From positions 476,575 through 540,574 of the forward strand of contig NZ_LFBV01000005.1 in NCBI RefSeq assembly GCF_001905345.1: a stretch of 64,000 nucleotides of DNA. The letters run 5' to 3'. This DNA comes from Streptomyces uncialis (GTDB taxonomy: Bacteria > Actinomycetota > Actinomycetes > Streptomycetales > Streptomycetaceae). A program made the position numbers and the translations under genes. Numbering within the stretch: the stretch's first letter is position 1; every line of letters starts with the position of its first letter. Below, in pieces: positions 17,841-26,219 of this stretch. The notes beneath the pieces were generated by a model. It ran no database searches. It was given only the letters and a program-made list of their open reading frames with translations, and was not told where the DNA came from.

Positions 17841-18169
17841 GGCCCGAGCGTAGGGATGTTCCGATACGGGACCGTCTCGTATCTCGTTCTCCTGGCCAGA
17901 ACTTTACGGTCCGCTCCGGCCCGGACGGGCCGGACCCGGCGCCCGCGCGGTACGGGAGCGGCTGCCGGGCCCGGGTGACGTACGGCACCCGGGTCCCGGG
18001 AGTCGGCCGGGCGCGAACCGGGAACCACCACCGTGTCCGGCCCCCACCGGGCCCCCTCGGACCCCCGGGACCGGTACCGCACTTTCGCCGGGCCGCACGA
18101 AGTGCCACCATGGAGACGGTCCGGGGACGCCGTTAGGGCGCCTCGAGATGACATGAAGGAGCCGTTGCG
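17841..18169. other. Divergent promoter region exporter / panB
   Basis: 329 bp without a gene. Near the left end is the palindrome at 17863-17883, and at the right end the panB ribosome site AAGGAG at about 18155. The middle is GC-rich and shows no confident -10/-35 pair. Confidence 0.55.
17863..17883. promoter_or_regulatory. Probable TetR operator of the DHA2 exporter
   Basis: GATACGGGAC-C-GTCTCGTATC is an inverted repeat with 10 bp arms (one mismatch) around a single central base, 23 bp upstream of the exporter start. Its size and symmetry are typical of TetR sites. The likely binder is the TetR encoded at 14848-15423. Confidence 0.65.
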
Positions 18170-19054
18170 ATGACGCAACTCTCGGCTGCCCGTACGCCCG
18201 CCCAGGAGGCCGGCGCCCCGTCCGACAGCGTGAAGACGCTGTACGGCGGCAAGGGGAACCGCCGCATCACCGTGCGTGACATCACCGTCGCCAAGGAGCG
18301 CGGCGAGAAGTGGCCCATGCTCACCGCGTACGACGCGATGACCGCGTCCGTCTTCGACGAGGCCGGGATACCCGTCCTGCTCGTCGGGGACTCGATGGGC
18401 AACGTCCACCTCGGCTACGAGACGACCGTGCCGGTCACCATGGACGAGATGACGATGCTGTCCGCGGCCGTCGTCCGGGGCACCAAGCGTGCCCTGATCG
18501 TCGGTGATCTGCCGTTCGGCTCGTACCAGGAGGGTCCGACCCAGGCGCTGCGCAACGCGATGCGGCTGGTCAAGGACGCGGGTGTGGGGGCCGTGAAGCT
18601 GGAGGGCGGCGAGCGTTCGCACCGGCAGATCGAGCTGATCGTGGAGTCCGGTATCCCGGTGATGGCGCATGTGGGGCTCACCCCGCAGTCCGTGAACACC
18701 ATGGGCTACCGCGTGCAGGGCCGCGGTGAGGAGGCCGCGCAGCAGCTGCTGCGCGACGCCAAGGCCGTCCAGGACGCGGGCGCCTTCGCGGTCGTGCTGG
18801 AGCTGGTGCCCGCGGTGCTGGCCGCCGAGGTGACCCGGACGCTGCACATCCCGACCGTCGGGATCGGCGCGGGGGTCGAGACCGACGCGCAGGTGCTGGT
18901 CGCGACCGACATGCTGGGCCTCACGGGCGGGCGGATGCCGCGGTTCGTGAAGCAGTACGCCGAGCTGCGGTCCGTCATCGGTGACGCCGCGCGCACGTTC
19001 GCCGACGAGGTCGTCGGCGGGGTCTTCCCGGCGGAGGAGCACTCCGTGCACTAG
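18170..19054 (+). CDS. panB: 3-methyl-2-oxobutanoate hydroxymethyltransferase
   Basis: 294 residues. It transfers a hydroxymethyl group from methylenetetrahydrofolate to ketoisovalerate, the first committed step to pantothenate and CoA. The conserved signatures are MLTAYDAMTASVFDEAG, LLVGDSMGNVHLGYETTVPVT (Mg-binding Asp), VGAVKLEGGE, VMAHVGLTPQSVN and VGIGAGVETDAQVLV. The leading 30 residues are a variable actinobacterial extension. The ATG at 18170 is set by AAGGAG upstream. A GC-rich hairpin follows at 19071-19097. Confidence 0.95.
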   Translation: MTQLSAARTPAQEAGAPSDSVKTLYGGKGNRRITVRDITVAKERGEKWPMLTAYDAMTASVFDEAGIPVLLVGDSMGNVHLGYETTVPVTMDEMTMLSAAVVRGTKRALIVGDLPFGSYQEGPTQALRNAMRLVKDAGVGAVKLEGGERSHRQIELIVESGIPVMAHVGLTPQSVNTMGYRVQGRGEEAAQQLLRDAKAVQDAGAFAVVLELVPAVLAAEVTRTLHIPTVGIGAGVETDAQVLVATDMLGLTGGRMPRFVKQYAELRSVIGDAARTFADEVVGGVFPAEEHSVH

Positions 19055-19070
19055 CGGTACCCGCCGTACC

Positions 19071-19097
19071 CGCGGCCCGGCCGCGCGCCGGGCCGCG
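19071..19097 (+). terminator. GC-rich hairpin after panB
   Basis: CGCGGCCCGG (19071-19080) pairs perfectly with CCGGGCCGCG (19088-19097) around a 7-base loop. There is no T-tract, as is usual for Streptomyces terminators. A second looser stem, CAGCCCG with CGGGCTG, lies at 19121-19152. Confidence 0.6.
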
Positions 19098-19289
19098 TCC
19101 GAACCACTGCGGCACCAGGGCAGCCCGTCGATCTTCCCCCGTCGGCGGGCTGTCGCCGTTCCCGGGTGCCCGGCGGGGAGCTCCCCCGCTGACGGTAGGA
19201 TCATCCTCCCGCCGTCCGTCGTGACCGCGGGTGTCTTGCGTTCAGGCCTGTGGCCTGCCGCCCCGCCTGGTTCGAGGAGGATTTCCCGG

Positions 19290-19853
19290 GTGTCTGCGCG
19301 TCGACTGCCCTCATGGGCCTGGGTCACCGGGCTGCTCTGCGCCGCGCTGGTCGTGGTGGTCGGGCTGGCCGTACGGGCCGAGCCGATGCCCGGGGGCCGG
19401 ACCGACGCGGGTCCCGCGGGGTCCGCGTCGAAGAAGCCTCAGCAGCGGCCCGAGGACGCGAAGCCGAAGGTGCCCGCGGTGCCTGCCGCCTCCGGCGAGG
19501 GACACCGGGTCGTGTACTCCCTGGAGCAGCGGCGGGTGTGGCTCGTGGAGGCGCGGGACAAGGTGTCGCGGACGTTCGCCGTGTGGCCCGGGTCCGTGCA
19601 TCCGCCTGTCGGCGCGCACAAGGTGTCCTCCCGGCTGCCGTCCGGGACGGGGACCGACGGGGTGAAGGTCGCGAACATCATCTACTTCGCGAAGAGTTCC
19701 GGGCTGACCGTGGCGTTCTCCAACGCGGTGGACGGGGCGCGGCCCGAGACGGATCTCGGGGTGCAGACCGCGGCGGTCCGGCAGAAGGTTGCCGATGGGG
19801 CCGCGATGTGGAAGTTCGCGCCCGTCGGCACGATCGTGAACGTCGTCGCCTGA
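19290..19853 (+). CDS. Secreted YkuD-like protein without the catalytic cysteine
   Basis: 187 residues from GTG 19290, with CGAGGAGG nine bases upstream. An N-terminal signal or anchor helix (about residues 8-28) and a Pro-Lys-rich linker lead to a domain of about 115 residues beginning HRVVYSLEQRRVWLVEARDKVSRTFAVWPGSVHPPVGAHKVSSRL. That pattern resembles the start of L,D-transpeptidase (YkuD) domains, but the S-H-G-C-x-R active-site motif is absent. It may be a degenerate, non-catalytic wall-binding relative, or a family that only looks similar. The gene converges on the catabolic operon with array 3 between. Confidence 0.6.
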   Translation: MSARRLPSWAWVTGLLCAALVVVVGLAVRAEPMPGGRTDAGPAGSASKKPQQRPEDAKPKVPAVPAASGEGHRVVYSLEQRRVWLVEARDKVSRTFAVWPGSVHPPVGAHKVSSRLPSGTGTDGVKVANIIYFAKSSGLTVAFSNAVDGARPETDLGVQTAAVRQKVADGAAMWKFAPVGTIVNVVA

Positions 19854-20290
19854 CCCCTTGCCGGGGGGGCGCCTCTTGGTCTCTTGTGCGGGTCGCCTTC
19901 GCTTGCGCTTCTGAGGTCTGTCCGGCCTTGGGCACTTGTTCCTGTGCCGTCGCTCGTGGGGTGCGCAGTTCCCCGCGCCCCTTTGGGGCGCCATCTGTTT
20001 GCTCTTCGGGTCGGTGCCGGTCGGGATTCTCCGTCCTCGCTCCAACGCGCTCGGTCGGACGTCCCTCTTGCCCGACTGAAGAGCATCGGAGTCTGCGGGC
20101 AGAGATTCCCGCCCACCCCCTCCCGCAGCAGCGCGACTGCACGAGGAGGATGGCGAAATGCAACATCACGGAGCTGAGGCGCCCCCGAAGGGGCGCGGGG
20201 AACTGCGCACCCACGGACGACCCGCACAGGGACAAGTGGGCCCAGCCGGACAGACCTCGGGAGCGCGAGCGAAGGCGACCCGTACGGGGG
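19854..20290. repeat. Modular repeat array 3
   Basis: A 437 bp convergent gap with no gene. It is mostly one bounded element (19963-20208). On the left flank are GGTCGCCTTCGCTTGCGCTT, TCTGTCCGG and CACTTGTTCCTGTGC in plus orientation; on the right flank the same modules appear inverted (CACAGGGACAAGTG, then GAGCGCGAGCGAAGGCGACC). The whole gap is therefore one large inverted repeat around the element core, a minimal version of arrays 1, 2 and 4. Confidence 0.85.
19963..20208 (-). repeat. TIR-bounded 246 bp element, copy C (inverted)
   Basis: The same terminal inverted repeats as copies A and B, here with cleanly folding ends (GCGCCCC-TTT-GGGGCGC on the left, GCGCCCCCGAAGGGGCGC on the right). 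The inner blocks are on the opposite strand: CCGACTGAAGAGCATCGG and GGGCAGAGATTCCCGCCC are the complements of block 1, and GGTCGGGATTCTCCGTCC is the complement of block 2. The stretch between blocks differs from both A and B. Confidence 0.8.
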
Positions 20291-20575
20291 CTACCGGGGG
20301 GTGGGGTCGACCGGGTGGGTGGCCAGGGAGTGGACCGTTACGGTCATCCAGGGCCAGACCGGGAGGGACGAGATGATGGTGTGGAGTTCGGTGGGGTCGG
20401 CGGCCTGCCACAGGCCCCAGTTCTCGGTGCGGCCGGGCACGCGCCACATACGGACGAGATGACCCGAGGCGGCCAGCTCCGCGGCCCTGCGGCGCTCCTC
20501 CTGCGAGACGGACTCCTTGTGTTCGGGGTCCATGCCGTGCGGCCAGCTGATCTGGATGTTGACGAGGAATTCCAT
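20291..20575 (-). CDS. Muconolactone isomerase-like protein
   Basis: 94 residues, the usual size of muconolactone delta-isomerase. It opens MEFLVNIQISWPHGMDPEHKE, continues with LVRMWRVPGRTENWGLWQAADPTELHTIISSLPVWPWMTVTVHSLATHP, and thus matches the ferredoxin-like fold and the L-P-x-[WF]-P-[WY]-M motif of the family. The classical enzyme works in the catechol branch of the beta-ketoadipate pathway, but no other genes of that branch are nearby, so the true substrate may differ. It is the last gene of the operon. Confidence 0.75.
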   Translation of the reverse strand: MEFLVNIQISWPHGMDPEHKESVSQEERRRAAELAASGHLVRMWRVPGRTENWGLWQAADPTELHTIISSLPVWPWMTVTVHSLATHPVDPTPR

Positions 20576-20601
20576 GGGGTTCCTTGCGGTGTGCGGGGCG
20601 G

Positions 20602-22089
20602 TCAGTGGGCGAAGGGGTCGGCGGGGGTGCCGTGTTCGGTGATGACGGACTTGGTCTGGAGGAACTCGGCGACGGCCTCCGCGCCGTTCTCACGGCCGAG
20701 TCCGGACTGCTTGTAGCCGCCGAACGGCACGCTCCAGTGCAGCAGCCGGTAGGTGTTGACCCAGACGACGCCCGCTTCCAGGCGCCGGGCCACCCGGTGC
20801 GCGCGGGCCGCGTCCCGGGTCCAGAACCCGGCGGCGAGCCCGTACTCGACGGAGTTGGCGAGGGCGACCGCGTCGTCCTCGGTGTCGAAGGGGTGGACGG
20901 TGACGACCGGGCCGAACACCTCCTCGCGGCAGACCGCGAGGTCGGGGCCCGCGTCGGTGAGGACGGTCGGCTCGTACCAGTAGCCGCCGTCGAGGGACTC
21001 CGGTACCGTCGCCCGCTTGCCGCCGGTGACCGCGCGGGCGCCGCCCGCGAGGGCCTCGTCCACGTATCGCTCGACGCGGGTGAGTGCCGCGGCCGAGGCC
21101 AGCGGGCCGACATGGGTGCGCGGGTCGCGGGGGTCGCCCACCCGCAGCCGTCCGACGGCGTCGCCGTAGCGGCGCAGGAACTCCTCGTGGACCTCGCGCT
21201 GGACCAGGACACGGGAGCCCGCGACACAGGTCTGGCCCGCGGCGGAGAACGCGCCCTGCCGGGCCGCGGTCACGGCGGCGTCCAGGTCGCCGTCGGCGAA
21301 GACGATGTGCGCGGACTTGCCGCCCGCCTCGCAGACGTAGCGCTTCATCCGCTCCGCAGCGCGGGCGCCGAGGGTGCGGGCGACGGCGGTGCTGCCGGTG
21401 AAGGTGATCATCGCGACATCGGGGTGGTCGGTGAGGCGCCTGCCCTCGTCGGCGCCGCCGATGACGACACTGACGACCCCGGGCGGGAAACCGGCCTCCA
21501 GGGCGAGTTCGGCGAGCCGGACGGAGGAGGCGGGGGCCTGCGGCGGCGGCTTGAGGATCACGGTGTTGCCCGCGGCGAGGGCCGGGGCGAGCTTCCAGGA
21601 GCCCAGGGACAGGGCGCCGTTGAAGGGGGTCAGCGCGGCGACGACCCCGAGCGGTTCCTGGGTGATCCGCGCGTGCGCGGTGGCGCCGAGCGGCCGGGAG
21701 CGGTCCTCCAGGGTCTCGGCGACGGCCGCGAAGTAGCGGTACCAGCGGGCGAGCGCCCCGACCTCGCCCCGGGTCGCGGCGAGCGGCTTGCCGTTGGCGA
21801 GGGTCTCCAGGGCGGCGAGTTCGTCGGTGTGCGCGACGAGCACGTCACCGAGCCGGTACAGCAGATCGGCGCGGGCGTGCGCCGGGAGTCCGGCCCAGTC
21901 GGGGCCGGTGAACGCGGCGCGGGCGGCGGCCACCGCCTCGTCCACGGCGTCCGGGTCCTGGTACGCGTGGGCCCAGACCGCGCCGGTCGCGGGGTCGGTC
22001 AGCGGCACCGCCGTGCCCGCGGGGGCGCGCCGCCGGCCCGCGGTGTGGGAGGTGTACTCCCCGGTCGTACCGGTCGTGTCGGGGGTCAT
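20602..22089 (-). CDS. NAD(P)+-dependent aldehyde dehydrogenase
   Basis: 495 residues, the normal length. The Rossmann and catalytic signatures are visible: GNTVILKPPPQAPAS, ITFTGSTAVARTLG (cofactor loop), YVCEAGGKSAHIVFADGD with the general-base Glu, and FSAAGQTCVAGSRVLV with the nucleophilic Cys near residue 286. The C-terminal PFGGYKQSGLGRENG is typical. The sequence is closest by eye to broad betaine/gamma-aminobutyraldehyde-type dehydrogenases. ATG 22089 overlaps the stop of the upstream ABC ATPase gene (ATGA). In this operon it would oxidise an aldehyde made from the imported compound. Confidence 0.9.
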   Translation of the reverse strand: MTPDTTGTTGEYTSHTAGRRRAPAGTAVPLTDPATGAVWAHAYQDPDAVDEAVAAARAAFTGPDWAGLPAHARADLLYRLGDVLVAHTDELAALETLANGKPLAATRGEVGALARWYRYFAAVAETLEDRSRPLGATAHARITQEPLGVVAALTPFNGALSLGSWKLAPALAAGNTVILKPPPQAPASSVRLAELALEAGFPPGVVSVVIGGADEGRRLTDHPDVAMITFTGSTAVARTLGARAAERMKRYVCEAGGKSAHIVFADGDLDAAVTAARQGAFSAAGQTCVAGSRVLVQREVHEEFLRRYGDAVGRLRVGDPRDPRTHVGPLASAAALTRVERYVDEALAGGARAVTGGKRATVPESLDGGYWYEPTVLTDAGPDLAVCREEVFGPVVTVHPFDTEDDAVALANSVEYGLAAGFWTRDAARAHRVARRLEAGVVWVNTYRLLHWSVPFGGYKQSGLGRENGAEAVAEFLQTKSVITEHGTPADPFAH

Positions 22090-23165
22090 GGTGCGGGGGT
22101 CCTTTCGGGGACGGGGGCCTCGGAGGTGAGGGCGGCCCGTACGGCGGGGGTCTCGGCGTGATGGCAGGCGACGGTGTGGCCGCCGGCGCCGACGGACAGG
22201 GTCGGGGGCGGGTCCCCCGCGCGGCACTCCTCGGTGGCGAACGGGCAGGAGCGCTGGAAGCGGCAGCCCGGCAGCGGATCGGTGGGGTCGGGCGGTTCGG
22301 CGCGCGTGCGGACGGCGCCGCGCAGTCCCGGGGAGCGGGGGTCGGGCACGGGGACGGCGCCGAGCAGGGCGTGGGTGTACGGATGGCGGGGCGCGGAGAA
22401 GATCTCGTCGCACGGTCCGCTCTCCATGATCCGGCCGCCGTACATGACGATGACGTGGTCGGAGATGTGCCGGACGACGCTCATGTCGTGGGAGATGAAC
22501 AGGAAGCTCACCTCGCGGTCCCGGCACAGGTCCTTGAGGAGGTTGACGATCTGGCCCTGGATGCTGACGTCCAGGGCGGAGACGATCTCGTCGCAGACGA
22601 TGAAGCGGGGTTCGGCGGCGAGCGCGCGGGCGATGGCGGCGCGCTGGCGCTGGCCGCCGGACAGTTCGTGCGGGTAGCGGTCGGCGAGTTCGGGGCGCAG
22701 CCCGACCTGGGCGAGGAGTTCCGCGACGCGGTCGGCGGCCTCTTCGCGGGGGACGGTCCGGTGCACGGTGACGACCTCGCGGATCATCGCCCTGATGGTC
22801 ATCCGGGGGTTGAGGCTGGCGTACGGGTCCTGGTAGACGATCTGGGCGAGCCGGTGCAGGGTGCGGTCGCGGCGGATCTCGTCCAGCGGGCGGCCGTGGA
22901 CGGTGACCGTTCCGGAGTGGACGGGTGAGAGGCCGACGAGGGCGCGTCCGGTGGTGGTCTTGCCGCTGCCGCTCTCCCCGACGATGGTGACGATGCTGCG
23001 GGCGGGCACGGTGAACGAGACGCCGTCGACGGCGTGCGCGGAGCCGGTGACCCGGCGCAGTACCCCGGTGCGGACGGGGAAGTGGACCCGGAGTTCCTCG
23101 ACGGTGACGGCGTTGTCGTCGGTCCGGGTGGCGCCCGGGGTCCGGGGTTCGGCGGCGGCGGTCAT
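22086..23165 (-). CDS. Dipeptide/oligopeptide ABC transporter ATPase (DppF/OppF type)
   Basis: 359 residues. Walker A is GESGSGKTTTGR (about residue 62), the Q-loop is VYQDPYASLNPRM, the signature is LSGGQRQRAAIARAL, and Walker B is FIVCDEIVSALD. The C-terminal oligopeptide-type cysteine motif is present (CRFQRSCPFATEECR). It is one of two ATPases powering the importer encoded upstream. Its start overlaps the second ATPase gene by 4 nt and its stop overlaps the aldehyde dehydrogenase start by 4 nt, so all three are coupled. Confidence 0.92.
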   Translation of the reverse strand: MTAAAEPRTPGATRTDDNAVTVEELRVHFPVRTGVLRRVTGSAHAVDGVSFTVPARSIVTIVGESGSGKTTTGRALVGLSPVHSGTVTVHGRPLDEIRRDRTLHRLAQIVYQDPYASLNPRMTIRAMIREVVTVHRTVPREEAADRVAELLAQVGLRPELADRYPHELSGGQRQRAAIARALAAEPRFIVCDEIVSALDVSIQGQIVNLLKDLCRDREVSFLFISHDMSVVRHISDHVIVMYGGRIMESGPCDEIFSAPRHPYTHALLGAVPVPDPRSPGLRGAVRTRAEPPDPTDPLPGCRFQRSCPFATEECRAGDPPPTLSVGAGGHTVACHHAETPAVRAALTSEAPVPERTPAP

Positions 23166-24271
23166 GCGCGGTCTCCTCGGGGTGCCGGGGCGGTGGTGTC
23201 CGCGGGGTCCGGGGCCTCGGGTGCGGCGGATGCGGTGACCTCGGGTGCGGCGGGGTCGGGCGCGTCGGCCGCGGCGGTGGCCTCGGGTGGGGCGGTGAAG
23301 GGGCAGCGGACGGTGTGTCCGGGGGCGCCGGTGGTGAGGGTGAGCAGCTGGGGCACGGAGTCGCCGCACTCGGGGCGGGCCGTGGCGCAGCGGGGCTGGT
23401 AGGCGCAGCCCGGCGGCGGGTCGGCGGGGTCGGGCGGGAAGCCGGGGATGGCGGGCAGCCGGTCGACGCGGGCGCGGTCCATCCGGGGGATGGAGTTCAT
23501 CAGGGCGCGGGTGTACGGGTGGCCGGGGGCGTCGAACAGGGCGGTGGTGGGCGCGAGTTCGACGATGCGGCCCGCGTACATCACGGCGATCCGGTCGGTG
23601 ATCCCGGCGACGACGCCGAGGTCATGGGTGATCAGGACGAGGGCCATCCGCAGTTCGCGGCGCAGCCGGTCGATGAGCTGGAGCACCTGGGACTGGATGG
23701 TGACGTCGAGGGCGGTGGTGGGTTCGTCGGCGATGAGGACCTTGGGGTCGCGGCTGATCGCCATGGCGATGAGGACGCGCTGGCGCATTCCGCCGGACAG
23801 TTCGTGCGGATAGCTGCGCAGGCGTTCCCGGGCGCCGGGGATGCCGACCAGGTCGAGGAGTTCGGCGCAGCGGGCGGTGGCGGCGCGGCGGCTCATCCGG
23901 TCGTAGTGGATGAGGGGTTCGGCCATCTGGGCGCCGATGGTCATGGCGGGGTTGAGCGCGGAGAGGGCGTCCTGGGAGACGAGTCCGATGCCGGAGCCGC
24001 GTATCCGCCGCATCTCCTTGGGGCCGAGGGTGGTGAGGTCGCGGCCGTCGAAGCCGATCCGGCCGCTGATCTCCGCGCCGCCGTGGCCGAGCATCCGCAG
24101 TACGGCGAGCATGGTCTGGCTCTTGCCGCACCCGGATTCGCCGACGACGCCGAGGGATTCACCGGCGGCGACGCTGAACGACACGTCGCGGACGGTCTCC
24201 AGGGCGGGTCCGTGGCCCTGGTCCGGGCGCCGGTAGGCGACCTTGAGGTGCTCCACGTCCAGAATGGTCAC
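23162..24271 (-). CDS. Dipeptide/oligopeptide ABC transporter ATPase (DppD/OppD type)
   Basis: 369 residues from GTG 24271. Walker A GESGCGKSQTMLA (about residue 42), Q-loop LVSQDALSALNPAM, signature LSGGMRQRVLIAMA, Walker B VLIADEPTTALD, and the H-loop LITHDLGVV are all intact. The Cys motif CAYQPRCATARPEC marks the oligopeptide class. The last 35 residues are an Ala-Pro-rich tail. It pairs with the ATPase encoded immediately downstream to form the heterodimeric motor of the importer. Confidence 0.92.
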   Translation of the reverse strand: MTILDVEHLKVAYRRPDQGHGPALETVRDVSFSVAAGESLGVVGESGCGKSQTMLAVLRMLGHGGAEISGRIGFDGRDLTTLGPKEMRRIRGSGIGLVSQDALSALNPAMTIGAQMAEPLIHYDRMSRRAATARCAELLDLVGIPGARERLRSYPHELSGGMRQRVLIAMAISRDPKVLIADEPTTALDVTIQSQVLQLIDRLRRELRMALVLITHDLGVVAGITDRIAVMYAGRIVELAPTTALFDAPGHPYTRALMNSIPRMDRARVDRLPAIPGFPPDPADPPPGCAYQPRCATARPECGDSVPQLLTLTTGAPGHTVRCPFTAPPEATAAADAPDPAAPEVTASAAPEAPDPADTTAPAPRGDRA

Positions 24272-24287
24272 GGTGGTTCCCTTCCGC

Positions 24288-25235
24288 CTACGCGAGCTTG
24301 ATCTTGGGGTTGAAGTACGCCTGGAGGATGTCGACCAGGAAGTTGATCAGGACGAACGCGACGGCGATGACGAGGATGCCGCCCTGGACGAGGGGGATGT
24401 CGCGGGTGGAGATGGCCTGGTGGAGGGCGAGTCCGATGCCGGGCCAGGAGAAGACGGTCTCGGTGAGCACGGCGCCGCTGAGCAGGAAGCCGGCCTGGAG
24501 TCCGACGACGGTGATCACGGACGGCATCGCGTTGGGCAGCACGTGCCGGACGACGACCCGGAACTCGCCGACGCCGCGGGAGCGGGCGGTGCGGACGTAG
24601 TCGTTGCCGATGACCTCCAGTACCGCGGAGCGGGTCATCCTGGCGATCACGGCCAGCGACCAGGCGGCGAGGGTGATCACCGGCAGCACCATGTGCGCGG
24701 CGACGTCGAGGGATCCGCCGCCTCCGATGGAGGTCATGCCGGTCGCGGGGAGCACCCGCAGTTGCAGGGAGAAGACGACGATGAGGACGAGGCCGAACCA
24801 GAACGAGGGGACGGAGTTGAAGAACAGCACCCCGACGGTGAGTCCGCGGTCGCGGGCGGAGCCGGGCTTCTGCGCGGCCCAGGTGCCGATGGCGACGCCG
24901 ACGACGGCGGCGACGACGATCGCGGTGCCGGACAGCAGCAGGGTGTTCAGCAGCCGTTCGGAGAGCACTTCGGAGACGGGCCGGCCGAAGGACAGGGAGC
25001 GGCCGAGGTCGCCGTCGAAGAGGCTGCCGAGGTAGGTGAAGTAGCGGGAGACGGCGGGCTCGTCGAGGCCGAGGTCGGCGCGCAGCGCCTGGCGGTCCTC
25101 CTCGGAGGAACTGGGGCCGAGCAGGGCGCTGGCCTGGTCGCCGGGGATGATCTGGCCGAGGCCGAAGGTGGCGATGGTGACCCCGAGGACGACGGGGATC
25201 ATCTGGAGCGCGCGGCGCAGGGTGAAGGTCAGCAT
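24288..25235 (-). CDS. Dipeptide ABC transporter permease (DppB type)
   Basis: 315 residues with six transmembrane helices. It starts MLTFTLRRALQMIPVVLGVTIATFGLGQIIPGD, the typical DppB opening, and has the EAA coupling loop NDYVRTARSRGVGEFRVVVRHVLPNAM near residues 210-237. It should form the membrane channel with the next permease. The gap to the downstream ATPase gene is 16 bp. Confidence 0.92.
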   Translation of the reverse strand: MLTFTLRRALQMIPVVLGVTIATFGLGQIIPGDQASALLGPSSSEEDRQALRADLGLDEPAVSRYFTYLGSLFDGDLGRSLSFGRPVSEVLSERLLNTLLLSGTAIVVAAVVGVAIGTWAAQKPGSARDRGLTVGVLFFNSVPSFWFGLVLIVVFSLQLRVLPATGMTSIGGGGSLDVAAHMVLPVITLAAWSLAVIARMTRSAVLEVIGNDYVRTARSRGVGEFRVVVRHVLPNAMPSVITVVGLQAGFLLSGAVLTETVFSWPGIGLALHQAISTRDIPLVQGGILVIAVAFVLINFLVDILQAYFNPKIKLA

Positions 25236-25254
25236 GACGGGGCTCCTGGGCTGT

Positions 25255-26205
25255 TCATGTCCGGCTCCGGCGGGTCCAGGGGGTGAGGAGCGCGCGGGCT
25301 CCGCGGGTCTTGCCGGACCGGCGGCTGCGCGGGTCGAGCCGGTCCCGTACGCCGTCGCCGAGCAGGTTGAAGCCGACGGCGAGCACGACGATCGCGAGTC
25401 CGGGGATGGTGGCGACGTGGGGGGCGGTGACCAGCAGGGCGCGGCCGCCGCTGAGCATCTGGCCCCAGTCGGGGGTGGGCGGCTGGGCGCCGAGCCCGAG
25501 GAAGGCGAGGCTGGAGCCGAGGATGACGTTGCGGCCGGTCTGGAGGGTGGCGAAGACGACGAGGCCGCCGAGCAGGTTGGGCGCGATGTGCCGGAACGCG
25601 ATCCGCAGATGGCTGTAGCCGAGGGCTCCGGCGGCCTCGACGTACTGCTCCTGGCGCAGCGAGACGACGTTGCCGCGGACGATCCGGCCGAACTCGGGGA
25701 CGGTGACGACGACCATGGCGATGACCATGGAGGTGACGCCGGGGCCGAGGGCGACGCCGATGCCGAGGGCGAGCAGGATGCCCGGGAAGGAGAACATCAC
25801 GTCGAAGACGCGCATCAGGAAGCTGTCGAGCCAGCCGCCGACGTAGCCGGACAGCAGTCCGAGGCAGCCGCCGATGGCGAGGGCGAGCAGGGTCGGCAGC
25901 ACGGCGACGAGCAGGGCGAGCCGGGTGCCGTGCATCAGCCGGCTGAGGATGTCGCGGCCGACCTCGTCGGTGCCGAGGAGATGGCCGCCGCTGAAGGGGC
26001 CGAGGCCGACGGACGACGGGTTGGTGCCGAGCGGGTCATGGGGGGCGATCCACGGGGCGAGGATCGCGACCAGGACGGTGACGGCGAGGATGGCGCCGCC
26101 GATGAGGGCGGTGACGTGGGAGCCGGTCAGCGCGCGCGGGAGGCGCGCCCGGCGGGTGGCGGGGGCCCGGGTGGTGGCGGGGGCCGGTGCCGCGGTGGCC
26201 TTCAT
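25255..26205 (-). CDS. Dipeptide ABC transporter permease (DppC type)
   Basis: 316 residues from ATG 26205. The N-terminal Ala-Pro-Arg-rich head is followed by a first helix, the extracytoplasmic segment HDPLGTNPSSVGLGPFSGGHLLGTDEVGRDILSRLMHG (the DppC hallmark), and the EAA loop EQYVEAAGALGYSHLRIAFRHIAPN. It pairs with the DppB-type permease 19 bp downstream. The longer in-frame reading to 27762 is antisense-frame noise over the binding-protein gene. Confidence 0.92.
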   Translation of the reverse strand: MKATAAPAPATTRAPATRRARLPRALTGSHVTALIGGAILAVTVLVAILAPWIAPHDPLGTNPSSVGLGPFSGGHLLGTDEVGRDILSRLMHGTRLALLVAVLPTLLALAIGGCLGLLSGYVGGWLDSFLMRVFDVMFSFPGILLALGIGVALGPGVTSMVIAMVVVTVPEFGRIVRGNVVSLRQEQYVEAAGALGYSHLRIAFRHIAPNLLGGLVVFATLQTGRNVILGSSLAFLGLGAQPPTPDWGQMLSGGRALLVTAPHVATIPGLAIVVLAVGFNLLGDGVRDRLDPRSRRSGKTRGARALLTPWTRRSRT

Positions 26206-26219
26206 GGCTGTGCTCTCCC

